Positions 1 through 10,538 of a stretch of 64,000 nucleotides of DNA are shown here, piece by piece (positions within the stretch are counted from its first letter, which is position 1; each line of letters opens with the position of its first letter). The notes beneath the pieces are model-generated. The model was not told where the DNA came from. It worked only from the letters and a program-made list of their open reading frames with translations, and did no database searches. This DNA comes from Burkholderiales bacterium (GTDB lineage: Bacteria > Pseudomonadota > Gammaproteobacteria > Burkholderiales > Burkholderiaceae_C), in the NCBI GenBank assembly GCA_017307855.1, contig JAFKGD010000001.1, positions 372,001-436,000 on the forward strand, written 5' to 3'. The translations under genes were made by a program, and so were the position numbers.

Positions 1-719
1 GAGCCGCGCAGGCGCGACACGTCGATCATGTCGTCGATGAGGCGCACCATGCTCTGGATCTGCCGCTCTTCGCGCTGCACCATGGCTTCCATGTTGCGCG
101 GCGAGAGCGCCTCCGCGTCGCCGCGGCCCAGGTGCACGCGGCGCATCTGCACCTCCAGGAACAGCGTGTGCAGCGGCGTGCGCAACTCGTGCGAGACGGC
201 CGAGACGAAATCGTCGCGCATGCGCACGGCGCGCTCGAGGTCGGCCTGGGCCTCGCGCAGCCGCTTGACCAGCTCGTCCTGTTCGCGCCGTGCCTCGCGC
301 AGCGCCTCCAGCTGCACACGCACGGCGCGCTTCTGGCGCCACAGGTCGACGAAAACGCTGACCTTGCCCTGCACGGCCTGGATGTCCAGCGGCTTGTGCA
401 GGAAATCGACCGCGCCGCTCTCGTAGCCCTGGAAGGAATACTTCAGATCTTCGCTGGCCGCCGTCACGAAGATGATCGGAATGTGCCGCGTTCGCTCGGT
501 GCCGCGCATGAGCTCGGCGAGCTCGAAGCCGTTCATGGTCGGCATCTGCACGTCGAGGATCGCCAGCGCGAACTCGTGCTCCAGCAGCAGGGCCAGCGCC
601 GCTTCGCCCGATTGCGCCTGGTGGATGGTTCGGCCATCGCCACGAATCAGCGCTTCCAGCGCCAGCAGGTTTTCGGGCAGGTCGTCGACGATCAGGATGT
701 TGGCAGGCGTGTCAGGCAT
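1..719 (-). CDS. Hybrid response regulator / sensor histidine kinase (partial, C-terminus outside window)
   Basis: Cytoplasmic two-component protein that begins with a receiver domain and continues into a kinase. Reading from the ATG at 719, residues 1-125 form a receiver (acidic pair in ILIVDD, phosphoacceptor Asp56 in LAILDVQMP, Lys109 in the HKP motif), residues 125-170 a charged coiled coil, and the HisKA H-box SHELRTP has its phospho-His at about residue 177. The ATP-binding domain should lie beyond the left edge. There is no membrane segment in the visible part. The start overlaps the end of the cheB-like gene by 8 bp, so the two are probably co-translated. The input signal is unknown. 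The receiver-first arrangement suggests phosphate from another kinase controls this one. Confidence 0.85.
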   Translation of the reverse strand, partial: MPDTPANILIVDDLPENLLALEALIRGDGRTIHQAQSGEAALALLLEHEFALAILDVQMPTMNGFELAELMRGTERTRHIPIIFVTAASEDLKYSFQGYESGAVDFLHKPLDIQAVQGKVSVFVDLWRQKRAVRVQLEALREARREQDELVKRLREAQADLERAVRMRDDFVSAVSHELRTPLHTLFLEVQMRRVHLGRGDAEALSPRNMEAMVQREERQIQSMVRLIDDMIDVSRLRG

Positions 720-1332
720 GTCGGCGTTCCAGGTCTTGCAGCAGTTGGTGGATCTCGGCCAGCGTGAACTGGGCGTGGGATGGGTGCAGCCGCAGTGCGG
801 CCTCGGGCATGGTGGACACGCGCGCTTCTGCGGGCGCCTGTACCGCGGTGAGCCCGCCGGCCCGCGCGGCCGCGCGCAGGCCCTCGGCGCCGTCCTCGTT
901 CGCCCCGGTGAGCAGCAGCGCCGCCAGGCCCGAGCCCCAGGCGTCGGCGGCCGATGTGAACAGGAGGTCGATCGAAGGTCGCGAGTGGTTCACTGCCGGA
1001 TCGCAGGACAGCGAAAAGCTGTGATCCTGTTCGACCAGCAGGTGATAGCCCGGCGGTGCGAAGTACACGGTGCCGCAACTCACCGGCTCCTTGTCGCGCG
1101 CCTCGCGCACATCCAGCGCCATGTGGTGCTGGAACACTTCGGCCAGCACGCTCTCGCGGTCGTCGGGCAGGTGCAGCACCACCACGATGGGCAGGCGGTA
1201 GCCGGCGCGCAGGCCCGGCAGCAGAGCCAGCAGCGCCTCGACGCCGCCGGCCGAGGCGCCGATGCAGATGGCCTGCACGGGCGGATCGCGGCGGGCCAGG
1301 AGGCTGGTGGCGGTCAACGTGGCCGTCGTCAT
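712..1332 (-). CDS. cheB: CheB-type protein-glutamate methylesterase domain protein
   Basis: 206-residue stand-alone CheB catalytic domain without the receiver domain that chemotaxis CheB usually has. The catalytic triad is visible: Ser27 in GASAGG, His54 in VVLHLP and Asp147 in TGANEDGAEG. In the family it hydrolyses glutamyl methyl esters (or deamidates glutamine) on receptor-like proteins. The start chosen is the ATG at 1332, which overlaps the cheR-like stop as ATGA; the reading frame stays open further upstream but that stretch is antisense-like noise over cheR. It sits between cheR and hybrid kinases with no chemoreceptor, CheA or CheW nearby, so a role in a non-chemotaxis signalling pathway is likelier than flagellar chemotaxis. 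Confidence 0.9.
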   Translation of the reverse strand: MTTATLTATSLLARRDPPVQAICIGASAGGVEALLALLPGLRAGYRLPIVVVLHLPDDRESVLAEVFQHHMALDVREARDKEPVSCGTVYFAPPGYHLLVEQDHSFSLSCDPAVNHSRPSIDLLFTSAADAWGSGLAALLLTGANEDGAEGLRAAARAGGLTAVQAPAEARVSTMPEAALRLHPSHAQFTLAEIHQLLQDLERRHA

Positions 1333-2168
1333 TCGGCCACCTTGCGGTAGATGCGCTCGCGGCGGTTCACGGTCTCGAAACCCTCGGCATGGCGCGAGAA
1401 CTCGATGCTCTCCTTGCTGCCCAGTCCCAGGAACCCGCGGTGGCACAGCGATTCGTGGAACAGGCCGAGCGCCCGGTCCTGCAGGCCCCGGTTGAAGTAG
1501 ATGAGCACGTTGCGGCACGAGACCAGGTGGGTCTCGGAAAAGACGCTGTCCGTGGCCAGGCTGTGGTCGGCGAAAGTGACGTTGGCGCACAGCGAACGCT
1601 CGAACAGCGCATTGCCATACGCCGCCGTGTAGTAGTCGGAAAACGCCGCCGTGCCGCCGGCCTTCTGGTAGTTGGCCGTGTACTGCCGCATCGCGTCGAT
1701 CGGGAAGATGCCCTCGCGCGCCTTGGCCAGGGACACCGGGTTGATGTCGGTGGCATAGATGAAGGCGCGCTCGGCCAGGCCCTCCTCGCGAAGCAGGATG
1801 GCCAGCGAGTAGACCTCTTCGCCTGTGCTGCAGCCGGCCACCCAGATGCGCACCGAGGGGTAGGTGCGCAGCACCGGGACCACGTGCTGGCGCAGCGCCA
1901 GGAAGTACGCCGGATCGCGGAACATCTCGCTCACCGGGATCGTCATGTACTGCAGCAGCTGCGCGAATGCCTCGCGGTCGTGCAGGATGCGCTCCTGCAG
2001 GGCCGAGATGGTGGCGCAGCCCATCTGGCTGGTCGCATGCAGCACGCGGCGGCGCAGCGAGGCGCCCGCGTAGTCGCGGAAGTCGTAGCTGTAGCGCTGG
2101 TAGATGGCTTCCACCAGCAGTCCGATCTCGATCGAGACCGTGTCCGGGGGCGCGGCGCGATTCACCAT
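1329..2168 (-). CDS. cheR: CheR-type protein-glutamate O-methyltransferase
   Basis: 279 residues, typical of CheR. An N-terminal helical domain (to about residue 80) is followed by a SAM-binding Rossmann domain: AGCSTGEEVYSLA is the SAM motif, YATDIN the acidic residue that binds the ribose, and SCRNVLIYF the conserved N-x3-YF motif near the active site. It should methylate glutamates in a receptor-like signalling protein using S-adenosylmethionine, opposed by the adjacent CheB. ATGA overlap with cheB indicates coupling; 18 bp separate it from the upstream hybrid kinase, so all four minus-strand genes probably form one operon. Confidence 0.93.
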   Translation of the reverse strand: MVNRAAPPDTVSIEIGLLVEAIYQRYSYDFRDYAGASLRRRVLHATSQMGCATISALQERILHDREAFAQLLQYMTIPVSEMFRDPAYFLALRQHVVPVLRTYPSVRIWVAGCSTGEEVYSLAILLREEGLAERAFIYATDINPVSLAKAREGIFPIDAMRQYTANYQKAGGTAAFSDYYTAAYGNALFERSLCANVTFADHSLATDSVFSETHLVSCRNVLIYFNRGLQDRALGLFHESLCHRGFLGLGSKESIEFSRHAEGFETVNRRERIYRKVAE

Positions 2169-2186
2169 GTCCAGGGGTGCATTCCG

Positions 2187-5100
2187 TCAGAAGCGCTCGA
2201 GGCGCGGCATCCATACGCGCAGCAGCGAGAACAGGCGGTCGAGGTCGATGGGCTTGGCCAGGTAGTCGCTGGCGCCGGCCTTGAGGCACTCCTCCTGGTC
2301 GTCCTTGGTGGCCTTGGCGGTGACGGCGATGATGGGCAACTCGGCAAATTTCTTCTGGTCGCGGATCCGCCGCATGGCTTCCAGTCCGTCCATCTCCGGC
2401 ATCATGACGTCCATCAGCACCAGATCGATGTCGGAGAACTGCCCGAGTTTCTCCAGCGCCTCGATGCCGTTGCGCGCCACCTCCACCGTCAGCCCCTTCT
2501 GCTCCAGCGCGCTGGTCAGGGCGAAGACGTTGCGCACGTCGTCGTCGGCCAGCAGCACGCGGCGCTGTTCGAACACCTTCTCGCGGCTGCGCGCGGTGCG
2601 CAGCATGTTGCGCCGCTCCGCCGAGAGGTTGGACTCAACCCTGTGCAGGAACAGCGTCACCTCGTCGAGCAGCCGCTCGGGCGATCGCGCGCCCTTGATG
2701 ATGATCGAGCGCGAGTAGCGCAGCAGGCGCTGCTCCTCGGCGCGCGTGAGGCTGCGGCCGGTGTAGACGATGACCGGCGGGTAAGACCGGATGTCGCTGT
2801 TGGACATACGCTCGAGCAGCTCGGCGCCGTCCATGTCGGGCAGCTTGAGATCGATGACCATGCAGTCGAACACTTCGGTGCCGAGCAGCGCCAGCGCCTC
2901 GCCGCCCATGGCCACCGCCGTGATCTGCACGTCGTCGTCGCCGATGAGCTGCACCACGCTCTCGCGCTGGCGCTCGTCGTCCTCCACCAGCAGCACGCGT
3001 TTGAGGCGCTGCGTGAGGCGGCTCTCGAGTTCCTGGAACACCGACAGCAGCTGCTCGCGCGTGGCCGGCTTGAGCGCGTAGCCGACGGCGCCCAGGTGCA
3101 GCGCGGCTTCGCGCGCGTCGCTGGCCGAGATCACGTGCACGGGGATGTGGCGCGTGCGCGCGTCGTCCTTCAGACGTTGCAGCACGTTGAGGCCCGGGCG
3201 ATCGGGCAGGCGCATGTCCAGCAGGATCGCGTCGGGTGCGTGGCGCGCCGCCAGTTCCAGTCCGTCCTCGGCGCCATGGGCCACCAGGCAACGGTAATTG
3301 CGTTCGTGGGCGAGGTCGTAGAGCACATGGGCGAATTGCGGTTCGTCCTCGATCACCAGCACGGTGCGGCGCGAATCGGCGGGTTCCTGCTCGCGGTCGT
3401 CGGGGAAGCGCGGCACCACGATCGCCTCGCCGTGGCCCGGCTCGTCGTGTTCCGCGCCTTCGCTCTCGTGGGTCACTGGTGCATGCGCGTGCGCAGGCGC
3501 GCGGGACACCGTCGCGGGTCCCAGGCGAGCGACAGCCGGAGGCGCCACCTGCGGCGCACCTGCCAGCGGCAGGCGCAGTGTGAACGTGCTGCCATGGCCG
3601 GCGCGGCTGGAAACGTCGATGCGCCCACCCAGAAGCTGCGCCAGGTCGCGCGAGATCGACAGACCCAGGCCGGTGCCACCGAAGCGCCGGCTGGTCGTGC
3701 CATCAGCCTGGCGGAAGGCTTCAAAGATCACTTCCTGCTGTTCTGGCGCGATGCCGATGCCGGTATCGCTGACCGCGAACCCGAGGCCCCCCTGGCCGTC
3801 GGGCCCCACGGCGATGGAGACACGGCCACCCTCGGTGAACTTGAAAGCGTTGGAGAGCAGATTCTTGAGGATCTGCTCGACGCGCTGGCGGTCCGTGTCG
3901 AGGGTGCGTGGCGCATCGGGCGCTACCTGGACGTCGAAGGCCAGCCGCTTCTCCTGCGCGATGGGCGAGAAGGTCTGGCGCAGACCCTGCACCATGCGCT
4001 CGACGCTCACCGGCTCGATGACGATGTCCATGCGGCCGGCCTCGACCTTGGAAATGTCGAGGATGTCGTTGATGAGGTTGAGCAGGTCGTTGCCGGCCGA
4101 GTGGATCGATTCGGCGAACTTCACCTGTTCGGCCGTCAGGTTGCCCGGGCCGTTGTCGGCCAGCAAGCGCGCGAGGATCAGCGAGCTGTTCAGCGGCGTC
4201 CGCAGCTCGTGGGACATGTTGGCGAGGAATTCGGATTTGTAGCGGCTGGCACGCCGCAATTCTTCGGCGCGGTCGCGCAGGTCGGCCTGGGCGCGGTTGA
4301 GCGCGAGGTTGCGCTGCTCCAGCGCCTCGGCCTGTTCGGCCAGCTGTTCGTTGGTCTGCTCCAGTTCGGCCTGCTGGCCTTCGAGCTGGGCCTGCGACTC
4401 CTTGAGCACGCGTGACTGTTCTTCGAGTTCCTCGTTGGCGGTGCGCAACTCTTCCTGCTGCACCTGCAGTTCCTCATTGAGTTGCTGCGCATGGCTAAGC
4501 GCTTCCTGCAGCCGCTGGCGGAACAGCGACGTGTTGATGGCCGTGGCCAGGCCGCCGGAGATCAGTTCGAGGAATTCCTGGTCGCGGTCATCGAGGCGCC
4601 GCAGGAACCCGGCCTCGAGCACGCCGTTGACCTGGCCGTCGGTGGACAGGGGAACGATCAGCGCGGACTGGCTCGGCCCGCTCACAACGCCGCTGGACAG
4701 GCGCAGGTAACCCTCGGGCAGCGCGTCCAGCACCAGGGTGCGGTTGGACGCCGCGGCTTCGGCAGCGAGGCCGCTGGCAGGCGCCTGCGGATCGGCTTCA
4801 TCAGGCAATCCCCAGGCAGCCACACGCGTCAGGCGTCCGTCGGGCAGCCGGTGATGAAGCGTACCGACCTGAAACCCGAGGTATGCCGCCAGATGTTCGA
4901 GCGCTGCGCGGCCCAGCGCGTCGAGCCGGGACTGTCCGATGAGCCTCTCCGCCAGCTGCGACTGGCCCGAGCGCAGCCAGGCCTGGCGCTCCTGCTCCTG
5001 CGCGTACTCCTGCTGCCGATCCAGGATTTCGTCGTAGCTGCGTGCCAGGCCCAGCAGCTCGCGCCGACCCACCCAGGCCAGCAACAGCGAGGTCAGCACG

Positions 5101-5687
5101 GTGAAACTGACGAAGCCGACCAGCACCCAGATCGCGGTGCGCTGCGCATCTTCGTTGCGCATGCGGCGCAATCGCTGCTCCTCGCCCGAGAAGGCACTGA
5201 ACTCACGGCGCACTTCGTCGGCGACACGGCGGCCCTGGCCGCTCTGGATCGTCTGGGTGTATTCCGCCGACCCCGCACGCCGCTGCGACATGACGGTATC
5301 GGCGAAGCGGTTCCATTCGGCCTGCAATTGCTGGATGCGCCGCAGGCGCTGCACCTGGGCCGGGTTGTCGCTGACGCGTTGCTCCAGGGCGTCGAGGCCG
5401 CGTTCCATGCTGGTGCGCATGTCGGCGTAGATGGCCGCCAGCGACTCATTGCCGCCGATCAGGTATCCGCGCATGGCCGATTCCTGCTCCACGGCCATCA
5501 GCGACAGCTCGCCCGACTCCTTGATGATTCCGTCGGTGTGCTCCACCAGACCGATCACGGAGAGCAAGTGCAGGATCACGGCCACGAACACCGCCGCGCC
5601 AGCCAGGCCGATCCCCACGGGCAGCATGATGTTGCGGGTGAGAATGCGGCGAAAGCTCGCGACGTCGGCCGAAGGGCTATTGGGCAT
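2187..5687 (-). CDS. CHASE3-GAF hybrid sensor histidine kinase with three receiver domains
   Basis: 1166 residues, inner membrane. TM1 at about 21-45, a periplasmic helical CHASE3-like region at 45-180 (MRGYLIGG is typical), TM2 at 185-207, a GAF-like domain at about 245-390, a long Gln/Glu-rich coiled coil at 395-485, HisKA with His493 (MSHELRTP), HATPase with the N-box near 609-617 and G-boxes DTGIGI and GGTGLGL near 641-675, then receivers at about 775-885 (Asp824), 896-1012 (Asp946) and 1042-1160 (Asp1093). An Ala/Pro/His-rich linker joins the kinase to the first receiver. It heads the cheR-cheB-kinase operon. The ATG at 5687 has GGAG 8 bases upstream. The signal is unknown; three serial receivers suggest branching or phosphate-sink behaviour. 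Confidence 0.93.
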   Translation of the reverse strand: MPNSPSADVASFRRILTRNIMLPVGIGLAGAAVFVAVILHLLSVIGLVEHTDGIIKESGELSLMAVEQESAMRGYLIGGNESLAAIYADMRTSMERGLDALEQRVSDNPAQVQRLRRIQQLQAEWNRFADTVMSQRRAGSAEYTQTIQSGQGRRVADEVRREFSAFSGEEQRLRRMRNEDAQRTAIWVLVGFVSFTVLTSLLLAWVGRRELLGLARSYDEILDRQQEYAQEQERQAWLRSGQSQLAERLIGQSRLDALGRAALEHLAAYLGFQVGTLHHRLPDGRLTRVAAWGLPDEADPQAPASGLAAEAAASNRTLVLDALPEGYLRLSSGVVSGPSQSALIVPLSTDGQVNGVLEAGFLRRLDDRDQEFLELISGGLATAINTSLFRQRLQEALSHAQQLNEELQVQQEELRTANEELEEQSRVLKESQAQLEGQQAELEQTNEQLAEQAEALEQRNLALNRAQADLRDRAEELRRASRYKSEFLANMSHELRTPLNSSLILARLLADNGPGNLTAEQVKFAESIHSAGNDLLNLINDILDISKVEAGRMDIVIEPVSVERMVQGLRQTFSPIAQEKRLAFDVQVAPDAPRTLDTDRQRVEQILKNLLSNAFKFTEGGRVSIAVGPDGQGGLGFAVSDTGIGIAPEQQEVIFEAFRQADGTTSRRFGGTGLGLSISRDLAQLLGGRIDVSSRAGHGSTFTLRLPLAGAPQVAPPAVARLGPATVSRAPAHAHAPVTHESEGAEHDEPGHGEAIVVPRFPDDREQEPADSRRTVLVIEDEPQFAHVLYDLAHERNYRCLVAHGAEDGLELAARHAPDAILLDMRLPDRPGLNVLQRLKDDARTRHIPVHVISASDAREAALHLGAVGYALKPATREQLLSVFQELESRLTQRLKRVLLVEDDERQRESVVQLIGDDDVQITAVAMGGEALALLGTEVFDCMVIDLKLPDMDGAELLERMSNSDIRSYPPVIVYTGRSLTRAEEQRLLRYSRSIIIKGARSPERLLDEVTLFLHRVESNLSAERRNMLRTARSREKVFEQRRVLLADDDVRNVFALTSALEQKGLTVEVARNGIEALEKLGQFSDIDLVLMDVMMPEMDGLEAMRRIRDQKKFAELPIIAVTAKATKDDQEECLKAGASDYLAKPIDLDRLFSLLRVWMPRLERF

Positions 5688-5835
5688 GGGGAAACTCCGG
5701 GGAAAAGGCGTGAATGGGAAGCCGTCCTACATGACGACGCCCCGGCCGCGCACATGATCGCGACCACGTTTTAGTTACAGTTGGCGTCAGGGCAACCACG
5801 CGTTGCCACCTTCCGCCAAAAAGAGGTTTCCTGCT

Positions 5836-6258
5836 TTGTCCCTGCGTGCCTACATCGTCGAAGACAGCCCGGTCATCCGGGAGAGTCTCATCGAGACGTT
5901 GCAGGAAGTGGCCGGCGTCGAAATCGCGGGCTTCGCCGAGGGCGAGGACGAGGGCAGCCGCTGGCTGTCGCATCATGCCGCCCAGTGGGATCTGGCCATC
6001 GTCGACCTGTTCCTCAAGAGCGGCAACGGCTTGGGTGTGGTCGAGGCCTGCAGCGTGCGCCGGCCCGGCCAGAAGGTCGTCGTGCTCACCAACTACGCCA
6101 CCAACGACATCCGCGAGCGATGCGTGCGCCTGGGCGCCGATGCGGTGTTCGACAAATCGCATGAACTCGATGCCCTTTTCGAGTTCTGCCTGACCCTCGG
6201 CCCCCGGGACAACGGCGAACCCGGCGGCAGCGACAGCACGTTCAGCCAGCTGAGCTGA
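5836..6258 (+). CDS. Single-domain response regulator (CheY-like)
   Basis: About 140 residues consisting of one receiver domain: acidic pair in YIVEDSP, phosphoacceptor Asp in AIVDLFL, Thr/Ser in VLTNYA, Lys in VFDKS, and a short Ser-rich tail without an output domain. No ATG fits. A TTG at 5836 (then SLRAYIVED) is preceded by AAGAGG at a good distance, so I chose it; an earlier in-frame TTG at 5803 would add 11 residues. Transcribed divergently from the CHASE3 hybrid kinase, sharing a roughly 150-bp promoter region, so it is a likely partner in that phosphorelay. Confidence 0.8.
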   Translation: MSLRAYIVEDSPVIRESLIETLQEVAGVEIAGFAEGEDEGSRWLSHHAAQWDLAIVDLFLKSGNGLGVVEACSVRRPGQKVVVLTNYATNDIRERCVRLGADAVFDKSHELDALFEFCLTLGPRDNGEPGGSDSTFSQLS

Positions 6259-6516
6259 GCCGCCCGACTGCCGCACGTTGGCGCATGCCGCGACGTCCGC
6301 AGCAATTCCTGCAGCGACATTCCACACACCCACGGACCCGATCCGTTCATCCGCGCTCGCGTGTGTTGGGTTCATTCGCTTGTGCCGGGCTCCTGCCGCT
6401 CCAGTGATAGCAGGAAAATGTAACAAGGCCGATGCACACCGCGTGTGAGAGAAGCGTCCCACACGCCGTAGGAATCAGCCTACGAGGCGCTGTGTCCTGC
6501 GAGCCGCGCGATGCGT

Positions 6517-8262
6517 TCAACGCGGATGCACGGTGGCCGGCGCGGTCGCCGGGCCGGCATGCCGGCTGCCGTGGCTGGAGCCGGTCTGCGTGAGCACATG
6601 CCGCACCATCGCCTGCGCCAGCTCATGCTCGCCCAGGAAGACCGTTCCGGCATCTTCCTGCCGCAGCAGCGTCGCCTCTTCCTCATTGTGGGTGCGCACG
6701 ACGGTTTCGATGTCGGGATTGAGCGTGCGCGCGGTGGCGATCATCTGGCGCACGTTGAGTGTGTCCGGCGTGGCGATCACCAGCATGCGCGCACGCGCGA
6801 TGTGCGCCTGGATCAGCACGGCCGGATCGGCCGCATCGCCGCTCACGGCCGGCACGCCCTCCTCTCGCAGCCGCTCGACCAGCTCGCGGTTCTGCTCGGC
6901 GATCACGAAGGGGACGTTGGCCGAGCGCAGGGCCTCTGCGATGCGCCGACCCACGCGGCCATAACCCACCAGCACCACCTGGCGCGACAGGAAGCGCTGG
7001 TCGGTGCTCATGGGCAACTCGGCCAGCGGGTCGTCGCGCAGTTCGAGCTTGCGGGCCCACGACGAGCGCGTATTGAGCCACTGACGGAACGGTTCGACAC
7101 AGCGGAACACGAGCGGGTTGAGCGCAATGGAGATCAGCGCGCCGGCCAGCACCAGGCTCTGGCCTTCGCGCGGCAGCAGGTTCAGCGAAATGCCCAGCCC
7201 CACCAGGATGAACGAGAACTCGCCAATCTGTGCCAGGCTGGCTGACACCGTGAGCGCCGTGCCCAGCGGATACCGGAACGCGATCACCAGCGCCGCCGCC
7301 GCGATCGACTTGCCCACCACGATGATGGCCACCACCGCCAGCACCTGGAACGGCCGCTCCAGCAGCACCCACGGATCGAAGAGCATGCCCACCGAGACGA
7401 AGAACAGCACGGCGAAGGCGTCGCGCAGCGGCAGCGACTCCTCTGCGGCGCGGTGGCTGAATTCGGATTCGCGCATCACCATGCCGGCGAAGAAAGCACC
7501 CAGCGCGAACGACACGCCGAACAACTCCGACGAAGCGAACGCGATGCTCACCGCGGCTGCCACGACGCACAGGGTGAACAGCTCGCGCGAGGCCGTGCGC
7601 GCCACTTGCCACAACAACCAGGGGAACAGGCGGCGGCCCACCACCAGCATCAGCACCACGAAGCCGCCCACCTGCAGCAGCGTCATGCCCAGCATCTCCC
7701 ACAGCGCCAGCGGATCGCCGGCTTCGCCGCTGCCGGCCAGCCACGAGGCCAACGGTGGCAGCAGCACAAGCACGAGCACCATGGCCAGGTCTTCCACCAC
7801 CAGCCAGCCGACCGCAATCCGGCCAGTGAATGAATCGAGGATGCCCAGCGTCTCCAGCGCACGGAGCAGCACCACCGTGCTGGCGACCGACAGCGCCAGT
7901 CCGAACACGAGCGCGCCGCCCAGATCCCAGCCCCAGAGCGTCGCCACGCCCATGCCCAGCAGGGTGGCCACCGCCATCTGCACCACCGCGCCGGGCAGCG
8001 CGATCTTGCGCACCGACATCAGGTCGTCCAGGGAAAAGTGCAATCCCACGCCGAACATCAGCAGCATCACGCCGATCTCGGCGAGCTGGCTGGCGATCTC
8101 CGCATCGGCAACGAAGCCGGGCGTGTAGGGCCCGATCACCACGCCGGCCAGCAGGTAGCCCACCAGCGCGGGCAGCTTCAGCCGCGCTGCGGCGAAACCG
8201 AAAATCAGCGCCAGCCCCAGCCCGGCCGCGATCGTATTGATGAGACTGAGGCCGTGGGGCAT
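6517..8262 (-). CDS. Kef/YbaL-type monovalent cation:proton antiporter (CPA2) with TrkA-N domain
   Basis: 581 residues. About twelve hydrophobic segments occupy residues 8-385 (CPA2 antiporter fold), followed from about 415 by a cytosolic TrkA-N/RCK nucleotide-binding domain whose Rossmann start VLVGYGRVGRR carries the GxGxxG motif. The C-terminal 25 residues are Ser/His/Pro-rich. The length and order of domains match E. coli YbaL and the Kef proteins, which exchange K+ (or Na+) for H+ and are gated by nucleotide or glutathione adducts. It stands alone, with its ATG at 8262. The exact ion cannot be read from the sequence. Confidence 0.9.
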   Translation of the reverse strand: MPHGLSLINTIAAGLGLALIFGFAAARLKLPALVGYLLAGVVIGPYTPGFVADAEIASQLAEIGVMLLMFGVGLHFSLDDLMSVRKIALPGAVVQMAVATLLGMGVATLWGWDLGGALVFGLALSVASTVVLLRALETLGILDSFTGRIAVGWLVVEDLAMVLVLVLLPPLASWLAGSGEAGDPLALWEMLGMTLLQVGGFVVLMLVVGRRLFPWLLWQVARTASRELFTLCVVAAAVSIAFASSELFGVSFALGAFFAGMVMRESEFSHRAAEESLPLRDAFAVLFFVSVGMLFDPWVLLERPFQVLAVVAIIVVGKSIAAAALVIAFRYPLGTALTVSASLAQIGEFSFILVGLGISLNLLPREGQSLVLAGALISIALNPLVFRCVEPFRQWLNTRSSWARKLELRDDPLAELPMSTDQRFLSRQVVLVGYGRVGRRIAEALRSANVPFVIAEQNRELVERLREEGVPAVSGDAADPAVLIQAHIARARMLVIATPDTLNVRQMIATARTLNPDIETVVRTHNEEEATLLRQEDAGTVFLGEHELAQAMVRHVLTQTGSSHGSRHAGPATAPATVHPR

Positions 8263-8358
8263 GCGTTGGCTCTATCCTCTTGTTGTGTTGTGGTCGAACG
8301 CGTGAAACTGCCGTCGAATCTACTACACGCCTCCTGACTTCACGGCCATGCGCACATG

Positions 8359-8379
8359 AAAAACCCCGCCGTGGCGGGG
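8359..8379 (-). terminator. Rho-independent terminator of the pha operon
   Basis: Minus-strand hairpin with 7-bp arms CCCCGCC / GGCGGGG (8373-8379 and 8364-8370) followed by five T. It lies 47 bp after the phaB stop and ends the phaC-phaA-phaB unit. Confidence 0.85.
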
Positions 8380-8425
8380 TCGCGCAGCGTGACGCGACCG
8401 CACATCGGCGGCCGCCCCGGTGTAA

Positions 8426-9163
8426 TCAGCCCATGTGCAGACCGCCGTTGACCGAGAAGTCGGCGCCAGTGGCGTAGCCGCCCTCTTCTGACGCGAGCCA
8501 CGCGATGATCGAGGCGATTTCGCTGGGCGCACCCAGGCGCTTGACGGGGATCGTGCCCACGATCTTGTCGAGCACGTCCGGACGGATGGCCTTGACCATG
8601 TCGGTGCCGATGTAGCCGGGGCTCACGGTATTCACAGTCACGCCCTTGTTGGCCAGTTCCTGGGCCAGCGCCATCGAAAAGCCATGCATGCCGGCCTTGG
8701 CGGCCGAGTAGTTGGTCTGACCGGCCTGGCCCTTCTCGCCATTGACCGAGCTGATGTTGATGATCCGGCCCCAACCCTTGTCCACCATGTCGCCCACGAC
8801 CTGCTTGGTCACGTTGAACATGGAATTGAGGTTGGTCTCGATCACCGCGTCCCAGTCCTCGCGGGACATCTTGAGGAACATGCGGTCTCGCGTGATCCCG
8901 GCGTTGTTGACCAGCACATCGATGCTGCCATGCTCGGCCTTGGCACGCGCGAAGGCATCGACGGTGGAATCCCATTCGGCCACGTTGCCCACCGACGCAT
9001 GGAAGGTATAGCCCTGCGCCTTCTGCTCGGCGAGCCACTTGGCGTGGTCGCGGCTGGGGCCGCAGCCGGCGATGACGGTGAAGCCCTCGCGGTGCAGCCG
9101 CTGGCAGATCGCCGTGCCGATGCCGCCCATGCCGCCGGTCACGTATGCCACTTTCTGACTCAT
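8426..9163 (-). CDS. phaB: Acetoacetyl-CoA reductase (NADPH)
   Basis: 245-residue short-chain dehydrogenase that reduces acetoacetyl-CoA to (R)-3-hydroxybutyryl-CoA, the monomer for polyhydroxybutyrate. Visible: Rossmann motif VTGGMGGIG near residue 8, NNAGITRD, and the catalytic Ser-Tyr-Lys set (ISSVNG, then NYSAAKAG). The N-terminus and the closing TGADFSVNGGLHMG are characteristic of PhaB. It is the last gene of phaC-phaA-phaB, 130 bp after phaA, with AAAGAG upstream of its ATG and a strong terminator after it. Confidence 0.95.
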   Translation of the reverse strand: MSQKVAYVTGGMGGIGTAICQRLHREGFTVIAGCGPSRDHAKWLAEQKAQGYTFHASVGNVAEWDSTVDAFARAKAEHGSIDVLVNNAGITRDRMFLKMSREDWDAVIETNLNSMFNVTKQVVGDMVDKGWGRIINISSVNGEKGQAGQTNYSAAKAGMHGFSMALAQELANKGVTVNTVSPGYIGTDMVKAIRPDVLDKIVGTIPVKRLGAPSEIASIIAWLASEEGGYATGADFSVNGGLHMG

Positions 9164-9293
9164 CTCTTTGTGTCCTCTCTGATTCGGTGTCGTTGATGTC
9201 TGACGTTGTCATTCTGGGCCCGGGGCAGCGACCGCCGCCTCCGGGTTAACGCCGTGGCCCGCGCCACGCGCGGATCACGAGAGCGCTGCTTGC

Positions 9294-10472
<1,179 letters not shown>

Positions 10473-10538
10473 GCTTTTCTCCAGGGATAAGAGTTCGGGA
10501 AACCGGGAATGTGGGTACGTGAGGATGAACGACGCGGC

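Noticed and set aside
1056-4415. 1119-residue open frame on the plus strand
   Set aside because: Exactly antisense to cheB, cheR and the hybrid kinase, which have clear domain motifs; high GC leaves long shadow frames. Its composition (His/Arg/Gln/Val-rich) has no domain pattern.
6259-6516. Possible small RNA or gene between the response regulator and the antiporter
   Set aside because: Only short hairpins such as CGTAGG-aatcag-CCTACG are seen; no promoter-terminator pair and no convincing frame.
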